Shown here: one piece after another, positions 10,298 to 19,877 of the stretch
Numbering within the stretch: the first letter of the stretch is position 1
How the letters are laid out: every line of letters begins with the position of its first letter
Assembly (NCBI GenBank): GCA_905221605.1
Contig: CAJNDS010000164.1
Location: 1-64,000, forward strand
Reading direction: 5' to 3'
Length of the DNA: 64,000 nucleotides
From: Symbiodinium natans
Taxonomy: Eukaryota; Sar; Dinophyceae; Suessiales; Symbiodiniaceae
Translations under genes and position numbers: made by a program
The notes under the pieces: generated by a model
Told to the model about the DNA's origin: nothing
Database searches by the model: none
What the model saw: the letters and a program-made list of their open reading frames with translations, nothing else

Positions 10298-10337
10298 CAA
10301 TACCCCCCCCGATTTGCGCAAATCGGGGGGGGTATTG
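10298..10337. repeat. Perfect hairpin, copy 2 (C8/G8 stem)
   Basis: The same 18-bp stem as copy 1; only the loop differs (GCGC instead of GCGT). It ends 83 bp before the ATG of the next gene. The pair could be a cis-regulatory or transcript element, or two tiny fold-back insertions. Confidence 0.9.
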
Positions 10338-10420
10338 GCCGGGACTTTTTTTTTAAACTTCGGACAGTCAGACCAGCCAAGCTGCTCAAACTGAGGGAGC
10401 CCAGGCCCATCGCCCGCAGC

Positions 10421-10703
10421 ATGTCTGGTCCTGCTGCTGCTTCGCTGACGAGAGCACGGCAGAAAAGAAGGCCTGAGGACGACGCGCCAGTGGTGCCGGC
10501 CAAGAAAGCAAAGGAGTCGCCGGATGGGGCTGCAGCTCAGGATCCCGGCGCATCCGCGGCAGCATCAATTCCTCAGCCGGACCTGCCCCCTGCTCTCGGC
10601 GAAGAAGCACGCATGACAAATGCGGCGGACGTCTTCCAGAAGAAACAAATCTTCCAGTGGGCTGCTGGACGGGAATTTCGGTGAGCAAGGTTCCCTTCCG
10701 TTT

Positions 10704-10738
<35 letters not shown>

Positions 10739-13595
10739 TGCTTTTTTGCTACGAATGAAGTGACCCTAAGGTCCTCCAGGAACTGCCCCCCGCGCTGGCA
10801 CGCCTGAACCTGTGTGCGCCAGACACCAATTTGAAAACCTTGCCGCCGCTGGACATCTCGGCCGACAAGGACATGAAGAATCAAAAGGTCACGACCTTCA
10901 AAGAAGCGTGGAACCCTACACACGCGGAAATGTCGCTCAGGGCCAATGGAATGTACGAGGCAGGCGCAGCCCTGTATTGGGCTGACACCACCGGCGGCCG
11001 CACTGGCAATGTCATGGAAACCTACGTCATGGAGCCATCTTGGCACGAGGTGCAGTCGTTCATGAATGTGCACGTGCCTGAGAAGAGTGTCATGAAGAAT
11101 GGTCGTTTGCTCTTTGCGCAGACATTGGCCTGCTATGGCGACTTGAGTCAGCTAGTCCCTGCTGCTGGGTTTCCCAGCAACGTCTTCATGCTGTCCGGCA
11201 AGATCTTTGTGTATGCCTGGTACCTGGCAATGTGCGAGGCGCTCATTGCAAAAAACAACAGCCGCATCACCCGGCTCCACGAAATGGCCTTGACCGTGAC
11301 TTTCAGGGCGCACCTGGAAGCGGATATGAATTCCATGCTGCGATGGAGCCTGCACGCCTCCGAGCTGTTGCGGAAGGCTGAGCAGCAGGATTCCTTCCTC
11401 ATGTTCGCTCGGAAGATATGCCAGCTCGTGGGATCAGAAGATGAGGCCGACAACAGCCTCGCGGCCTTGCAAGCGGACAACATCTGCTTCAATGGGCAAA
11501 AGATCAACAAAGCCTCCCTGAACGCTTGCAAGCTGCTGTGCGACAACCTGAACGAGAAAGGCGAAGAGTGCTTGCGCAACATCGACCGCATGTTCGGCCG
11601 GGATGTCTGGAACGGCGCCTACTTCAAGATGATGAGGCTGTGCCAACTGACCAAAACAGCCCAGCAGCTCTGGGCCAGGGACACGGTGCCAGACATGGTG
11701 ACCTTTCTCTTGGAGACTTGCTATGTCCTGCTGAAGAGGGGTGATGCCAAGCCAACTTTCTTCACGAACTCTTGCGTGGATACCCGCGGCTCCGATCGTC
11801 CTGGGTGGATTGCTACCACCCTTACCAAGATGCATTTGCTTGGGCAGATGCTGGACTTCCTCAAGGCCGCGAACCAAGTTTGCGAGGGCTCTGTTGCGGA
11901 GCTGGTCAAGGATGTGGCAGCCATGGAAAAGATGCGCAGCCCTTTGTCCTGGGATGCGACCATGCCAGCTGTGCCGGAAGAGGAAGACGACGATGGAGAG
12001 CTGGAGGATTCCCAAGCAACAACGCTCGCCCAGGAGTCACTCCTCGTGGAAGGCCACGACCCCCTCGGCCAGCTGCAGGCCGATCTGTCCAAGGCTGGCA
12101 AGCTTTTCGTCGCGCTGGCCGACGATCTGTGGAAAGGCTCCTATGAGACCGAGTTGAAAGCCCTCTGCTCAACCAAGGACGTCTGTCAGGGAGCCATGGA
12201 TGATGCGGAGGGCAAATGCAAGAAACTCGGCAAGGCCTTGAAAGACGCCATCTCTGTCGGGGCCCCAGATGAACGATGCCGCTTCAGGGTTGTGTCTTGT
12301 CGCCAAAAAGAGTTTCTCGTTCTGGGTTTGGAGGCTTCTCATGGTACTTTTTCCCCAGCAGTTGCAACAATGCAGTTGAGCACAGGCTCCGGAGCAGATA
12401 CGAGTGCAAGCAAAATGCCACGTGTGAGTGAGGCCCTGCACCTGCTCTCGGCCAGCGGCCTCGACAGCAAAGTGGGGTGTGCGCCCATGTCCTTGCGTCA
12501 GCTGGTCAAGACGCTCAGCAACGAGAGCGCCGACTTAGATGTCGGCAAGGCGGAGCGGGACAAGCTGTGGCGCGAAGCGCAACAGGCTCGGAAAAAGAAA
12601 GCCCAGCTCGCCTTGTTGAAGAGCGCCAGCAACAAGGACAGCTGGCAGAGCCTCTACAGCAAGACTGCTGCTAAAACCTTCGATTCCGATGGCTTGCTGA
12701 ACGAGAACCATCGCCTGTTCGTGGTTTGCCTGGATGCGTGGCTGGAGGAGAAGGATGCACACACCACCAAACGGCCGGTGGATGCATCTCTTCTGGAAGG
12801 CGTCTTCGGCTTTCTGAAGCAGCAGGTGATGGAGCACGACTTGCTGCTTATCTTGGATGGTTGCGAGGCAGCCAATCGCGACATCATCCAAAAAGAGATG
12901 GGTGGCAGGGTGCCGGGAGGCGGGGGGCTCTACAGCTTCACCGTGCTGCACGAAGAGTCCAAGCCTGCGGGAAAGCGCAGCCGCAAAGTGTTTTGCGGAT
13001 CCATGTCCGTGGAGACAGCCTACCTCCGCATCAACGTGCCCCGTGTTCGCCTGGCGGTTTCTGACCGCACCGACCCGTACGTGCCTCCTGGCGCAGCGAA
13101 GACCACCCACAACATGAACCTTGTGGGGGTCCCAGGCGTCAGTGCGCGACAGCTTCCTCGCATCCTTCTCACGGACAAGCAAAAAATATTCCCGGACGCA
13201 GAGATGCCAAAGGACTGGAAGGCTTCTTCAGTCCCCCTCTTTTGGAATGAGACCAAAGGCACAAAGTTTTGGGAGACCGTGATCGAGATGCTGAACGTGG
13301 GCCAAATAGTGGACTGCACGCCGGGAAGTGGGTGCCTAGCAAAGCTGTGCCTCAGCTACGACGATGTCAGCTACCTCGCGATCCTCGAAGTGAGCATCAC
13401 TTGACATGGCTGGCAAATTTGCTGGATCGGGAAACCGTCGTGCTCCAGGCGAAACAAGGATCTGCCATGTACAATCAAGACGTGGCGAGTTTGATCCGAG
13501 ATCATTTCCGTGAGCTGGTTGAAGCGCACGAGACGCCCGCAGCGGAAGACGAGGACGAAGACGAGATAGACCTGGAAGAAGACGCGAGCAAGTGA
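10421..13595 (+). CDS. Large protein with C-terminal SAM-binding-like domain; one frameshift
   Basis: Exon 1 (10421-10680) encodes a disordered N-terminus with RQKRRPEDD and KKAK basic clusters. Exon 2 starts at 10761 after an 80-bp GTGAGC...GAAG intron that contains a (CTG)9 run; the phase fits. Residues ~90-900 are mostly helical with no family I recognise. Near the end, IVDCTPGSGCLA (D938-G944) resembles the SAM-binding loop of Rossmann methyltransferases. I see no clear DPPY catalytic motif, so adenine methyltransferase activity is only a guess. The first frame stops at 13404. Protein-like sequence (SEHHLTWLANLLDRETVVL) continues in the next frame to 13595, so about 1 base seems lost near 13381-13393. 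It could be a decaying gene or an assembly indel. An acidic tail (EDEDEDEIDLEED) ends the protein. Confidence 0.6.
10681..10760 (+). other. 80-bp intron with (CTG)9 run
   Basis: GTGAGC donor, ATGAAG acceptor. Phase 2 joining gives GREFR-DPKVLQELPPAL with no gap. A CTG/TGC triplet run occupies about 10707-10735. Confidence 0.65.
13381..13404 (+). other. Frameshift site in the SAM-domain gene
   Basis: The frame up to YLAIL is followed by a stop at 13402-13404, while the -1 frame continues RSEHHLTWL. One missing base (for instance in the ATCCTCG stretch) restores continuity. A GTGAGC donor-like hexamer also lies here, but no intron explanation keeps the downstream coding-like residues. Confidence 0.6.
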
Positions 13596-14139
13596 GAATG
13601 CCTAGGCTCCAGCGGCCCGTGCCTGCGCAACCATGGCGTTCGTGCTTTTTGGGGCACGCATGCTGGACCTGGATTTTTGAAGACAGACGTCACGCGTGGC
13701 GGCCTTGAGTCACTCTGAATGGTACTTTTGTTTATTCACCAGTTCTACCATTCGTCATTCATCTGTATTCGTCATCATTGTCAATTAGTTCAACTCGGTG
13801 TTAAGTCAATGAAGCAGCAGTAAACGGTGTAGGCTTACTACGCGTGGCGTCTGTGCCACAGAAGCCGCAGGAGCGCTGGCAGTATGAACAAGTATGACTG
13901 AAATCATAGGCCAAGGGCATATGGCGATAGAGAAGTCGTTCAGTGAGGGCTCTGCAACACAGACTGTAACGTGCCGACACGGCGCCGACAGCTTCAAGCA
14001 TAGAGCAAATTTTGAAAGGGTTTCACTTCTTTCGCCTGTTCACTCCAAATGGTCATGGATAAGACTGTGCTCTTGAAGCTCATTCAGCTCTCAGAGACGT
14101 AGCCGCAAGCAGCCCTGCTTTTGAGACACCGGGACCGTC
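13596..14139. other. Intergenic region
   Basis: Single-copy-looking sequence. I see no gene, RNA or repeat in it. Confidence 0.5.
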
Positions 14140-14568
14140 ATGGCTGGGCTGCTGCCAACCGAGCTGAAAAGAGCTATGGAAGCTTGGGGATCGACATTCC
14201 TGGCGTGCGCTTCGAAGGCCCGCCAGTCCTTCGTGGCAGAGTCGGGGCTCCAGGACCGTCCTCTAGAGTTTGCCAGTGGCCGCCTGCGCGTGGGGTCTGA
14301 CTGCTCCGGAGTCGACGCTCCCATCTGGGGCTTGCGACAGATGAAGATGGCACACTGCCATGTGTGGAGCTGCGACATAGAGGAGTACTCGCGCCGCTGG
14401 ATCAAGGCTTCCAACCAGCCTCGCCAGATGTTCGAGGACATGCTGAAGCGCAAGCACGCAGATTTGTTGCCCTGCAACATCTACTACTGCGGCTTCCCAT
14501 GCAAGCCATATTCTGTCCTGCACAACAACTCGAAGTTTTTCAGGGACAAGAACGCGAAGCCCTTCCAG

Positions 14569-14702
14569 GCAAGTCAGTTGCTGGATGTTTTAAGACAATA
14601 CATTTGAAGAATTTATTTTTAATTAATTTAATCTAAGGACTACTAGTGGCAAACGTTGCTTTATTACGATACGACGCTTCTTTCACTTTGACTCTGTTTG
14701 AG
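14569..14702 (+). other. GC-AG intron in the methyltransferase gene
   Basis: Donor GCAAGT after CAG, acceptor CTGTTTGAG. Splicing in phase 0 links AKPFQ to ALLDTMAAKQPAIGIFENV, the expected spacing between motifs IV and VI. Confidence 0.8.
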
Positions 14703-14819
14703 GCGCTGCTTGATACGATGGCTGCCAAGCAACCCGCCATCGGCATTTTTGAAAACGTGAAGGGCCTGCGCAGATGCTTTGACCAGGTGAAAGGGCGAAT
14801 GCTCAAGGCGCTGCCCAAC

Positions 14820-14822
14820 TAA
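14820..14822 (+). other. In-frame TAA inside the methyltransferase
   Basis: It falls between LPN and TVVVLDLCPSRLGFP. The reading frame is unchanged on both sides, so this is a nonsense codon rather than a frameshift. Confidence 0.85.
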
Positions 14823-15707
14823 ACTGTCGTGGTCCTCGACCTTTGCCCAAGCCGGCTTGGCTTCCCGGTGCGTCGCGGCCGATACTACATGCTGGCACTG
14901 AGGCGGGACATGTTGCTTCGTGAGGATGCAGGGTGGATGGTCCAAATGGTGACAAAGGTGCTGGGCGCCCTGGAGACCCAGGATCGCCAGAAGTTGGAGA
15001 AATGGTTGCTGCCCGCCGACCATGCTCTCGTGCGACAGCACCAAGAGAACCTGCGAATGCGGGATGAGAGGCGTCGCAACAATGTCGTGGACCCATTGCC
15101 AAGCAAGGTCGGGCCGAAGTTCGCCTCTTTGAGCCTCACGAAGAAGCAGCAAGAAAGGCTGCAGGCAGTGCTTCGAGGCAAAGCCAACGGTCACTCGGAC
15201 TTTGCGACCGACGTGAGCCAGTCGGAAGACCGAGCCCCGACTGGGTTCGAACTTTGTCCTTGCATTTGCCCTGGCTCAGTCATCGTTCTTTCTCGCCCCG
15301 GGCGACTTTTGACTCCGGAAGAGAAGCTTCTCATGCACGGCGTGCCGCTGCTGCCGGTTCAGGACATGGCGAATTTCTCGCAAGCTCAGATCGCCTCGCT
15401 GGGCGGCAACACTATGCACACCGCCGCCGTGGCCACTGCCACCCTTTGCGCGTTGGCCCTGGTGAAGGTGGCTGCGCTGGATTCGACGGGAGCAGCTTGT
15501 GAGATGCCCGCCGTGCGAATCCGACAGCGTTGGATCTACGGCAATGGCCCTTTGGCCCACAAGGGCGCGAAGAGTGCCAAGCAGACGCCTCGGAAACGAG
15601 CCATGAAAACAAGCGCGAAGCGAGCCATGAAGGAAAAGCAGAAGCGAGCCAAGATCGTCGAGCCCCGGCGAGCCATGAAGGCCAATGCCAACCTCAAGCG
15701 AGGGTGA

Positions 15708-16381
15708 GCTGGCCTCCTATGATAGTGAAGACTGGCAGCCGCCGAAGCCTGGGTGTAGTCAGCCAGTGGTGCTGATCGAGGGGATGGGGCGTGGGATGCT
15801 CCGTGACACAGGGGCGCTTCTTTGCCGATTGAAAATACAGGCGCCGACGTTGTGCTGCATGCTTCATTTTGTGAATCATAATAATAATAATTATTATTAT
15901 TATATTAAAATTAATTAATTATTATTATTATTATTATTAAATTAATTACTATGTATGTCGACAGGACCTGACATTAACAGTAAGCTGCCGTTTGGAGATC
16001 GTGCTCAGTGTCTTGACGTAAATTATGTCTCCAGCAAGGGGTTCCTCAACATCTCAACAGATACAATGGCGTGAAACATGCTATGCACCTTTAAAGGTTA
16101 CGTTAGTGCTAGATTGTATACTAAATTATATGGTTGTTCATACTGTTTATTTTCAGTATACGGTCACGATTCATTCAGTATTTTTCTTCTTACATTGCTT
16201 GCCACTGTAGGCGAGGTCATTCTCAAATTCGGTTCTGGCCCCTTGAATGTGACAAGTTCAGACGCTCCAGGTTCTGGATGGTTCCCGTAAAGCCAAGAAA
16301 TGGTGGCTCATACTGCCTCATGGTACGCTGTTCCGAAGTTTTCGGCTCAGGTTCTGGCCTGCCTGCCCGTGTTTGTGAGCC
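15708..16381. other. Intergenic region with AT microsatellite
   Basis: ATT/AAT simple repeat at about 15880-15955. The rest is single-copy-looking with no recognised gene. Confidence 0.6.
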
Positions 16382-16918
16382 ATGGACAATCACAGTGACT
16401 TCCTGGCGCAGTACGATGTTGCCGACTTCAGCTTGCTGGTGGAACGTGAGATGAGCCACGGCAGCCAAGGGCAAGGACCAGTGCCTGGAGATGGTGAGGC
16501 AAGCCTTCCTGGCCCTGGAGAAGATGAGGAGCACGCGGCTGGACCTTCAAAAGATGGTCAACAAGCCAGCGAAGAAAAGGTCGGTGGGAACGAGGCCTCG
16601 CCAGAGGAGAGGCAGATGGGCCGTGACGGCAAATGGGAGTTCGAGTCCGATTCCATGTCGGAGTCGTCCTGCTCCGCAGAGTTCCTTGCAAAGAGGGACA
16701 AGGAGGCGGAGGAGAGCCAGCCGCGTGCCGGCGAGCCAAGCCACAGCAGCAGTGGCGTGGCGCCAGCTCCGGCGCAGCGGAGGGCGAAGGCGGCGCCGAA
16801 GAGGTTGCCTGGTCAAAGCACCAGGTCAGCCGCCAAATATAAACGGCCGCGAGGCGGAAAGAAGACCAAGACGGTCTGGTATGACCGAAACCGACCCCGG
16901 CCTCCGCGTGGATGGTAG
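16382..16918 (+). CDS. Charged low-complexity protein, unknown
   Basis: A 178-residue frame starts MDNHSDFLAQYDVADFSLLV. It has an acidic Gly/Glu-rich middle, a Ser-rich patch (DSMSESSCSAEF) and a basic tail (RRAKAAPKR, KRPRGGKK). No family recognised; the tail would suit nuclear or DNA association. A second frame, offset by one base and open from 16491, encodes a helical stretch (MVRQAFLALEKMRSTRLDLQ) that also looks like protein. Either frame could be the real one there, or a frameshift may split one gene. It lies 470 bp ahead of the HMG/kinase gene on the same strand. Confidence 0.45.
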   Translation: MDNHSDFLAQYDVADFSLLVEREMSHGSQGQGPVPGDGEASLPGPGEDEEHAAGPSKDGQQASEEKVGGNEASPEERQMGRDGKWEFESDSMSESSCSAEFLAKRDKEAEESQPRAGEPSHSSSGVAPAPAQRRAKAAPKRLPGQSTRSAAKYKRPRGGKKTKTVWYDRNRPRPPRGW

Positions 16919-17388
16919 AAAAAATGGTTCCACTGAAGCTACAGATGCCAGACCTGCAGACCTGAAGACACTATAGGTCCGAACATGTCACAATTCCCCG
17001 CCCATGCATGATATGCTGGCTCATTGAACTGTTACTGTTTGAGGTGCAAGTTGTTTGTCTGTGACTAGTCTAAGGTCTCTAATGCAGCATATCATAGACT
17101 CACTCTTGAAGTTTATTACTATTCGATTGAAACAGCCCTCGCGTCTCGTCCTCCGTGCTGACGCACGCCCGCAATGGCGAAAGTGCAGAGGCTGCAGTAC
17201 GTAGAATTTGGATTGAGCCATCAGAGACACTCTACTTGCCTGCCAGGAAGCCGGCTTCGGCGAAAGCTAAGAAGGAAGTCAGACGTGCCAGAGCTGCAGT
17301 AAATCGCACGCGTGTGACCAGGTGACTTTCGCGATGTTTTGCCACGCCGCCATAAAAACTATAATCTGCGCTCTTTCCAGGCAGCACC
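16919..17388 (+). other. Spacer with possible 5' exon of the kinase gene
   Basis: A frame ending near 17320 reads WIEPSETLYLPARKPASAKA then basic residues, followed by GT...TTTCCAG (17380) just before the kinase ATG. No in-frame ATG is visible and the obvious splice phases do not agree. The AG may instead be a spliced-leader acceptor. Confidence 0.3.
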
Positions 17389-18474
17389 ATGCTTCGTACG
17401 GCACGGGCTGCTGGCGTGCTGCCCAAAGCCCGTACGGCCTACGCCTTGTTCCTGCAGCAGTGCCTGAAGGAGTACGGCTCGAAAGCGAAGAATATCAAGG
17501 AACATCAGACACGTATTTCCAGGGCGGGTGCGCGCTGGCGGAAACTGACGCCGCAGCAGAAAGAGAAATTCAATGAGCAGGCCGCAGAGGAGCTTCGACA
17601 ACGAAAAGAAGCGCTTCAGGAGATGCAGGCCCCGAACATGGAGGAGGAGACGCCAACCCCGAAACCCCATGAGCCCTCTGTCAAGGTACCTGTCACAAAT
17701 TTGGGCAAATGGATCGTGGAGGAGAGGCTGGGCCACGGAGGATACGGCAATGCGTTCGTTGTCAGGCATCAAACGACTGGCGTGAGGGCAGCGGCAAAAC
17801 TTTGGAAGGAGGAGGGCGAGAGCTCCAGGGACGAGTTGAACATCTACCTGGCGTTGCGAGAGGCGCCGGATAATTTTTGCAAAGCCTTCTTCTTGCCGCT
17901 CCTGCAGCACTGCATCGACGCGCCCATGGAGTGGATGGTGATGCCCTGGCAACCTATGGGTTCCCTGCGAACGCAAATTAAGAGCAGTGGGCCCCTCAAA
18001 CCAAAGGAAGTTAAAGCAGTCCTTTGCCAGGGAGCAGTTGGATTGAATTACCTCCACTGCTTGGGGTTCTTGCATCTCGACGTGAAGCCCGCCAACTTGC
18101 TGTGGTGCCCTGCGCGTCACCACATGCAGATTATCGACTTCTCCTTGTCCTGCGTGTTTCCCTTGAAACGCGCTCGTGAAGATCCGGTGGGTACGCCCAG
18201 CTACCGAGCCCCTGAAGCCTGGAACTTGCCAGTTCAAATTGGCCCCTTTACGGACTCTTTCGCCATGGGTTGCGTGGCTTTTGAGGCGGCTACCGGAGAC
18301 ATACTCTTTCACGGCAGCACCAAGGAGGAGATCAAATCTAAGATTATGAAGCTGTCCAAGCGAGGTGAGGTCACCGGAAAGTGGCCCTTGCTTGGGGAAC
18401 TGCGGCTCACCGTCTGGAAACTGGTTGGTGAAGCCAAAGCGCGGCCTGACCTTAAGGGGATTGCCACTATCTGA
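17389..18474 (+). CDS. HMG-box and protein-kinase fusion
   Basis: A 361-residue protein. Residues ~11-75 look like an HMG box (LPKARTAYALFLQQCLKEYG... then WRKLTPQQKEKF), a DNA-bending fold. A Pro/Glu linker leads to a kinase domain at ~105-355: Gly loop GHGGYG (115-120), likely ATP-binding Lys137, catalytic loop HLDVKPAN (D231, K233, N236; HLD rather than HRD), DFS in place of DFG (D250 kept) and APE (274-276). The key Asp and Lys residues are present, so activity is plausible. The region after APE is short, so the C-lobe may be compact or cut. It is the last gene before the right terminal repeat. The pairing suggests phosphorylation of chromatin or DNA-bound partners; that is inference. Confidence 0.8.
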   Translation: MLRTARAAGVLPKARTAYALFLQQCLKEYGSKAKNIKEHQTRISRAGARWRKLTPQQKEKFNEQAAEELRQRKEALQEMQAPNMEEETPTPKPHEPSVKVPVTNLGKWIVEERLGHGGYGNAFVVRHQTTGVRAAAKLWKEEGESSRDELNIYLALREAPDNFCKAFFLPLLQHCIDAPMEWMVMPWQPMGSLRTQIKSSGPLKPKEVKAVLCQGAVGLNYLHCLGFLHLDVKPANLLWCPARHHMQIIDFSLSCVFPLKRAREDPVGTPSYRAPEAWNLPVQIGPFTDSFAMGCVAFEAATGDILFHGSTKEEIKSKIMKLSKRGEVTGKWPLLGELRLTVWKLVGEAKARPDLKGIATI

Positions 18475-18860
18475 CTGGCATATGCGGCGAGAATTGTGGA
18501 AACAAGCCAGGGACACATATATAATAACGATCTAAGTTTAAATCAAAGTCAGTCATACTTCTGAATGACGAAAACATCTTTTTCGACATTTCAACAACTT
18601 GTAAACAAACATAGTTCGCCAAGTGACTTTCTAAGATGTATTCAACATGCATATATACATTATTCAACTGTTCAGCTTTAACTTGCACTTTACAAACTCG
18701 ACTTTTAACATTTGCTCGTGTGTCGTCATGTTGGCGAAACTGTTAACATGTCATTTTTAACACCATGTTTAAGCTTAAAGTAACTTTGGGCGTTTACGTT
18801 TTTTGCTGGCTATCGATGATATGCAACCCTGAATAAAATCATAAAAATTTTTCAGCCAAG
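18475..18860. other. AT-rich right subterminal region
   Basis: AT-rich, gene-free sequence between the kinase stop and the right terminal repeat, mirroring the AT-rich left end. Confidence 0.6.
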
Positions 18861-18876
18861 CCAAAGCACGGCCTAG
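18861..18876 (-). repeat. Right terminal inverted repeat of the island
   Basis: CCAAAGCACGGCCTAG, the exact reverse complement of 1533-1548. AACCCTAATT follows immediately, so this is the junction with telomere-like repeat. Confidence 0.75.
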
Positions 18877-18898
18877 AACCCTAATTATTTAAACCCTA

Positions 18899-19440
18899 AT
18901 GGTCTTCGTCGGCAAACTGTTTTTTCTGGGCCCTAAACCCTGACCCCCTTCGTCGGCAAATGGTTTTTTTCCACCCGGGGGGGGGGGGGGGGGCCTAAAC
19001 CCTGACCCCCTTCGTCGGCAAATGGTTTTTTCCACCCGGGGGGGGGCCCCTAAACCCTGACCCCCTTTCGGTCTTCGGCAAATGTTTTTTTTCCATTGGG
19101 GGGGGGGCCCTAAACCCTGACCCCGTTCGTCGGCAAATGGTTTTTTCCCACCCGGGGGGGCCCTAAACCCAGACCCCCTTCGTCGGCAAATGGTTTTTTT
19201 CCCCCCGGGGGGGGCCCTAAACCCTGACCCCCTTCATCGGCAAATGGTTTTTTTCCCCCCGGCAGGGGCCCTAAACCCTGACCCCCTTCGTCGGCAAATG
19301 GTTTTTTTCCACCCGGGGCGGGCCCTAAACCCTGACCCCGTTCGTCGGCAAATGGTTTTTTTTCCACCCCCGGGGGGGCCTAAACCCTGACCCCCTTCGT
19401 CGGCAAATGGTTTTTTTCCACCCGGGGGGGGCCCTAAACG
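18899..19440. repeat. Minisatellite of ~50-60 bp units with telomere-like core
   Basis: About ten units, each containing CCCTAAACCCTGACCCCC, TTCGTCGGCAAATGG, a T run and a C/G run of variable length (CACCCGGGGGGG). Unit length varies mainly in the homopolymers. Open frames on both strands here are repeat translation. Confidence 0.9.
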
Positions 19441-19834
19441 GCTCTTAGGATTTGGGGCATAGGGTTTAGGGCTGTAGGGTTTGGGGCACAGGGTTTATTC
19501 CTGGGGTTCCCCCTTTTGAAGCTCCTAAACCGGTCTATTGTGGGCCTTAGATCTCGGGTTTTGGGCCAGCTGGACTTTGAGCTTTAAGCCCACCCGGAAA
19601 GTATTGAGTGAAATTTATATTTTCTCAATGTTATGGGTTTCTTGGGTGGGTGGTTTTTTTTCCAACGCTTGACAAGCTGCTTGACTAGTGAATGCTTGGA
19701 CTTGAGATGCTAAACCCTAAACCCTAAACCCTAAACCCTAAACCCTAAACCCTAAACCCTAAACCCTAAACCCTAAACCCTAAACCCTAAACCCTAAACC
19801 CTCACTAAACTCCTAGAGAGCTCAGCCCCCACAG

Positions 19835-19877
19835 GCTTCCCCAGCCTGCGCAGCCTCCGGTGCCTTCGCCGCGGGAG
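19835..19877 (+). CDS. Possible Pro-rich micro-exon
   Basis: After CCACAG, one frame gives LPQPAQPPVPSPRE, then a GGT or a later GTTGCG could act as donor. It resembles the candidate at 1101. Unproven. Confidence 0.25.

Larger units (their letters stand above)
14140..15707 (+). pseudogene. C5-cytosine DNA methyltransferase (in-frame stop)
   Basis: Would transfer a methyl group from SAM to cytosine C5 in DNA. Exon 1 (14140-14568) joins exon 2 (14703-15707) across a GC-AG intron (CAG|GCAAGT...TTTGAG). Conserved motifs appear in order: motif I GSDCSGVDAP (52-61); motif IV CGFPCKPYS with catalytic Cys121 (PCK instead of the usual PCQ); motif VI FENV (159-162); motif VIII RRGRYY (200-205); motif X GGNTMHTAAVA (377-387). 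A Lys/Arg-rich tail with RAM repeats ends the protein. Codon 183 is TAA where the family usually has an aromatic residue, and all later motifs stay in the same frame. This is a single-base nonsense change or sequencing error. C5 methyltransferases are known in dinoflagellate retrotransposons; here there is no reverse transcriptase, and the neighbour is a hAT-like transposase. Confidence 0.85.
1533..18876 (+). mobile_element. Putative 17.3 kb hAT-like DNA transposon with cargo
   Basis: The segment is bounded by a 16/16 perfect inverted repeat and contains none of the CCCTAAA/TTTAGGG repeat that fills both flanks. It encodes a protein with hAT transposase features plus five other same-strand genes, including a C5 DNA methyltransferase and a putative second methyltransferase domain. 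The target-site duplication is unclear. AACC abuts both ends (1529-1532 and 18877-18880). Alternatively a 10-bp direct repeat, TATTTAAACC, abuts the left end (1523-1532) and recurs 9 bp beyond the right end (18886-18895). hAT elements normally make 5-8 bp duplications. Inference: a giant transposon inserted in telomere-like repeat. Alternative: a gene island whose edges carry an unrelated inverted repeat. Confidence 0.65.

Noticed and set aside
14140-15707. Methyltransferase as part of a retrotransposon
   Set aside because: No reverse transcriptase, integrase or long terminal repeat is seen in the island; the neighbour is hAT-like and the ends are inverted repeats.
19110-19390. Open frames with KKPFADEGG-type repeats
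   Set aside because: They are translation of the ~55 bp minisatellite, on both strands.
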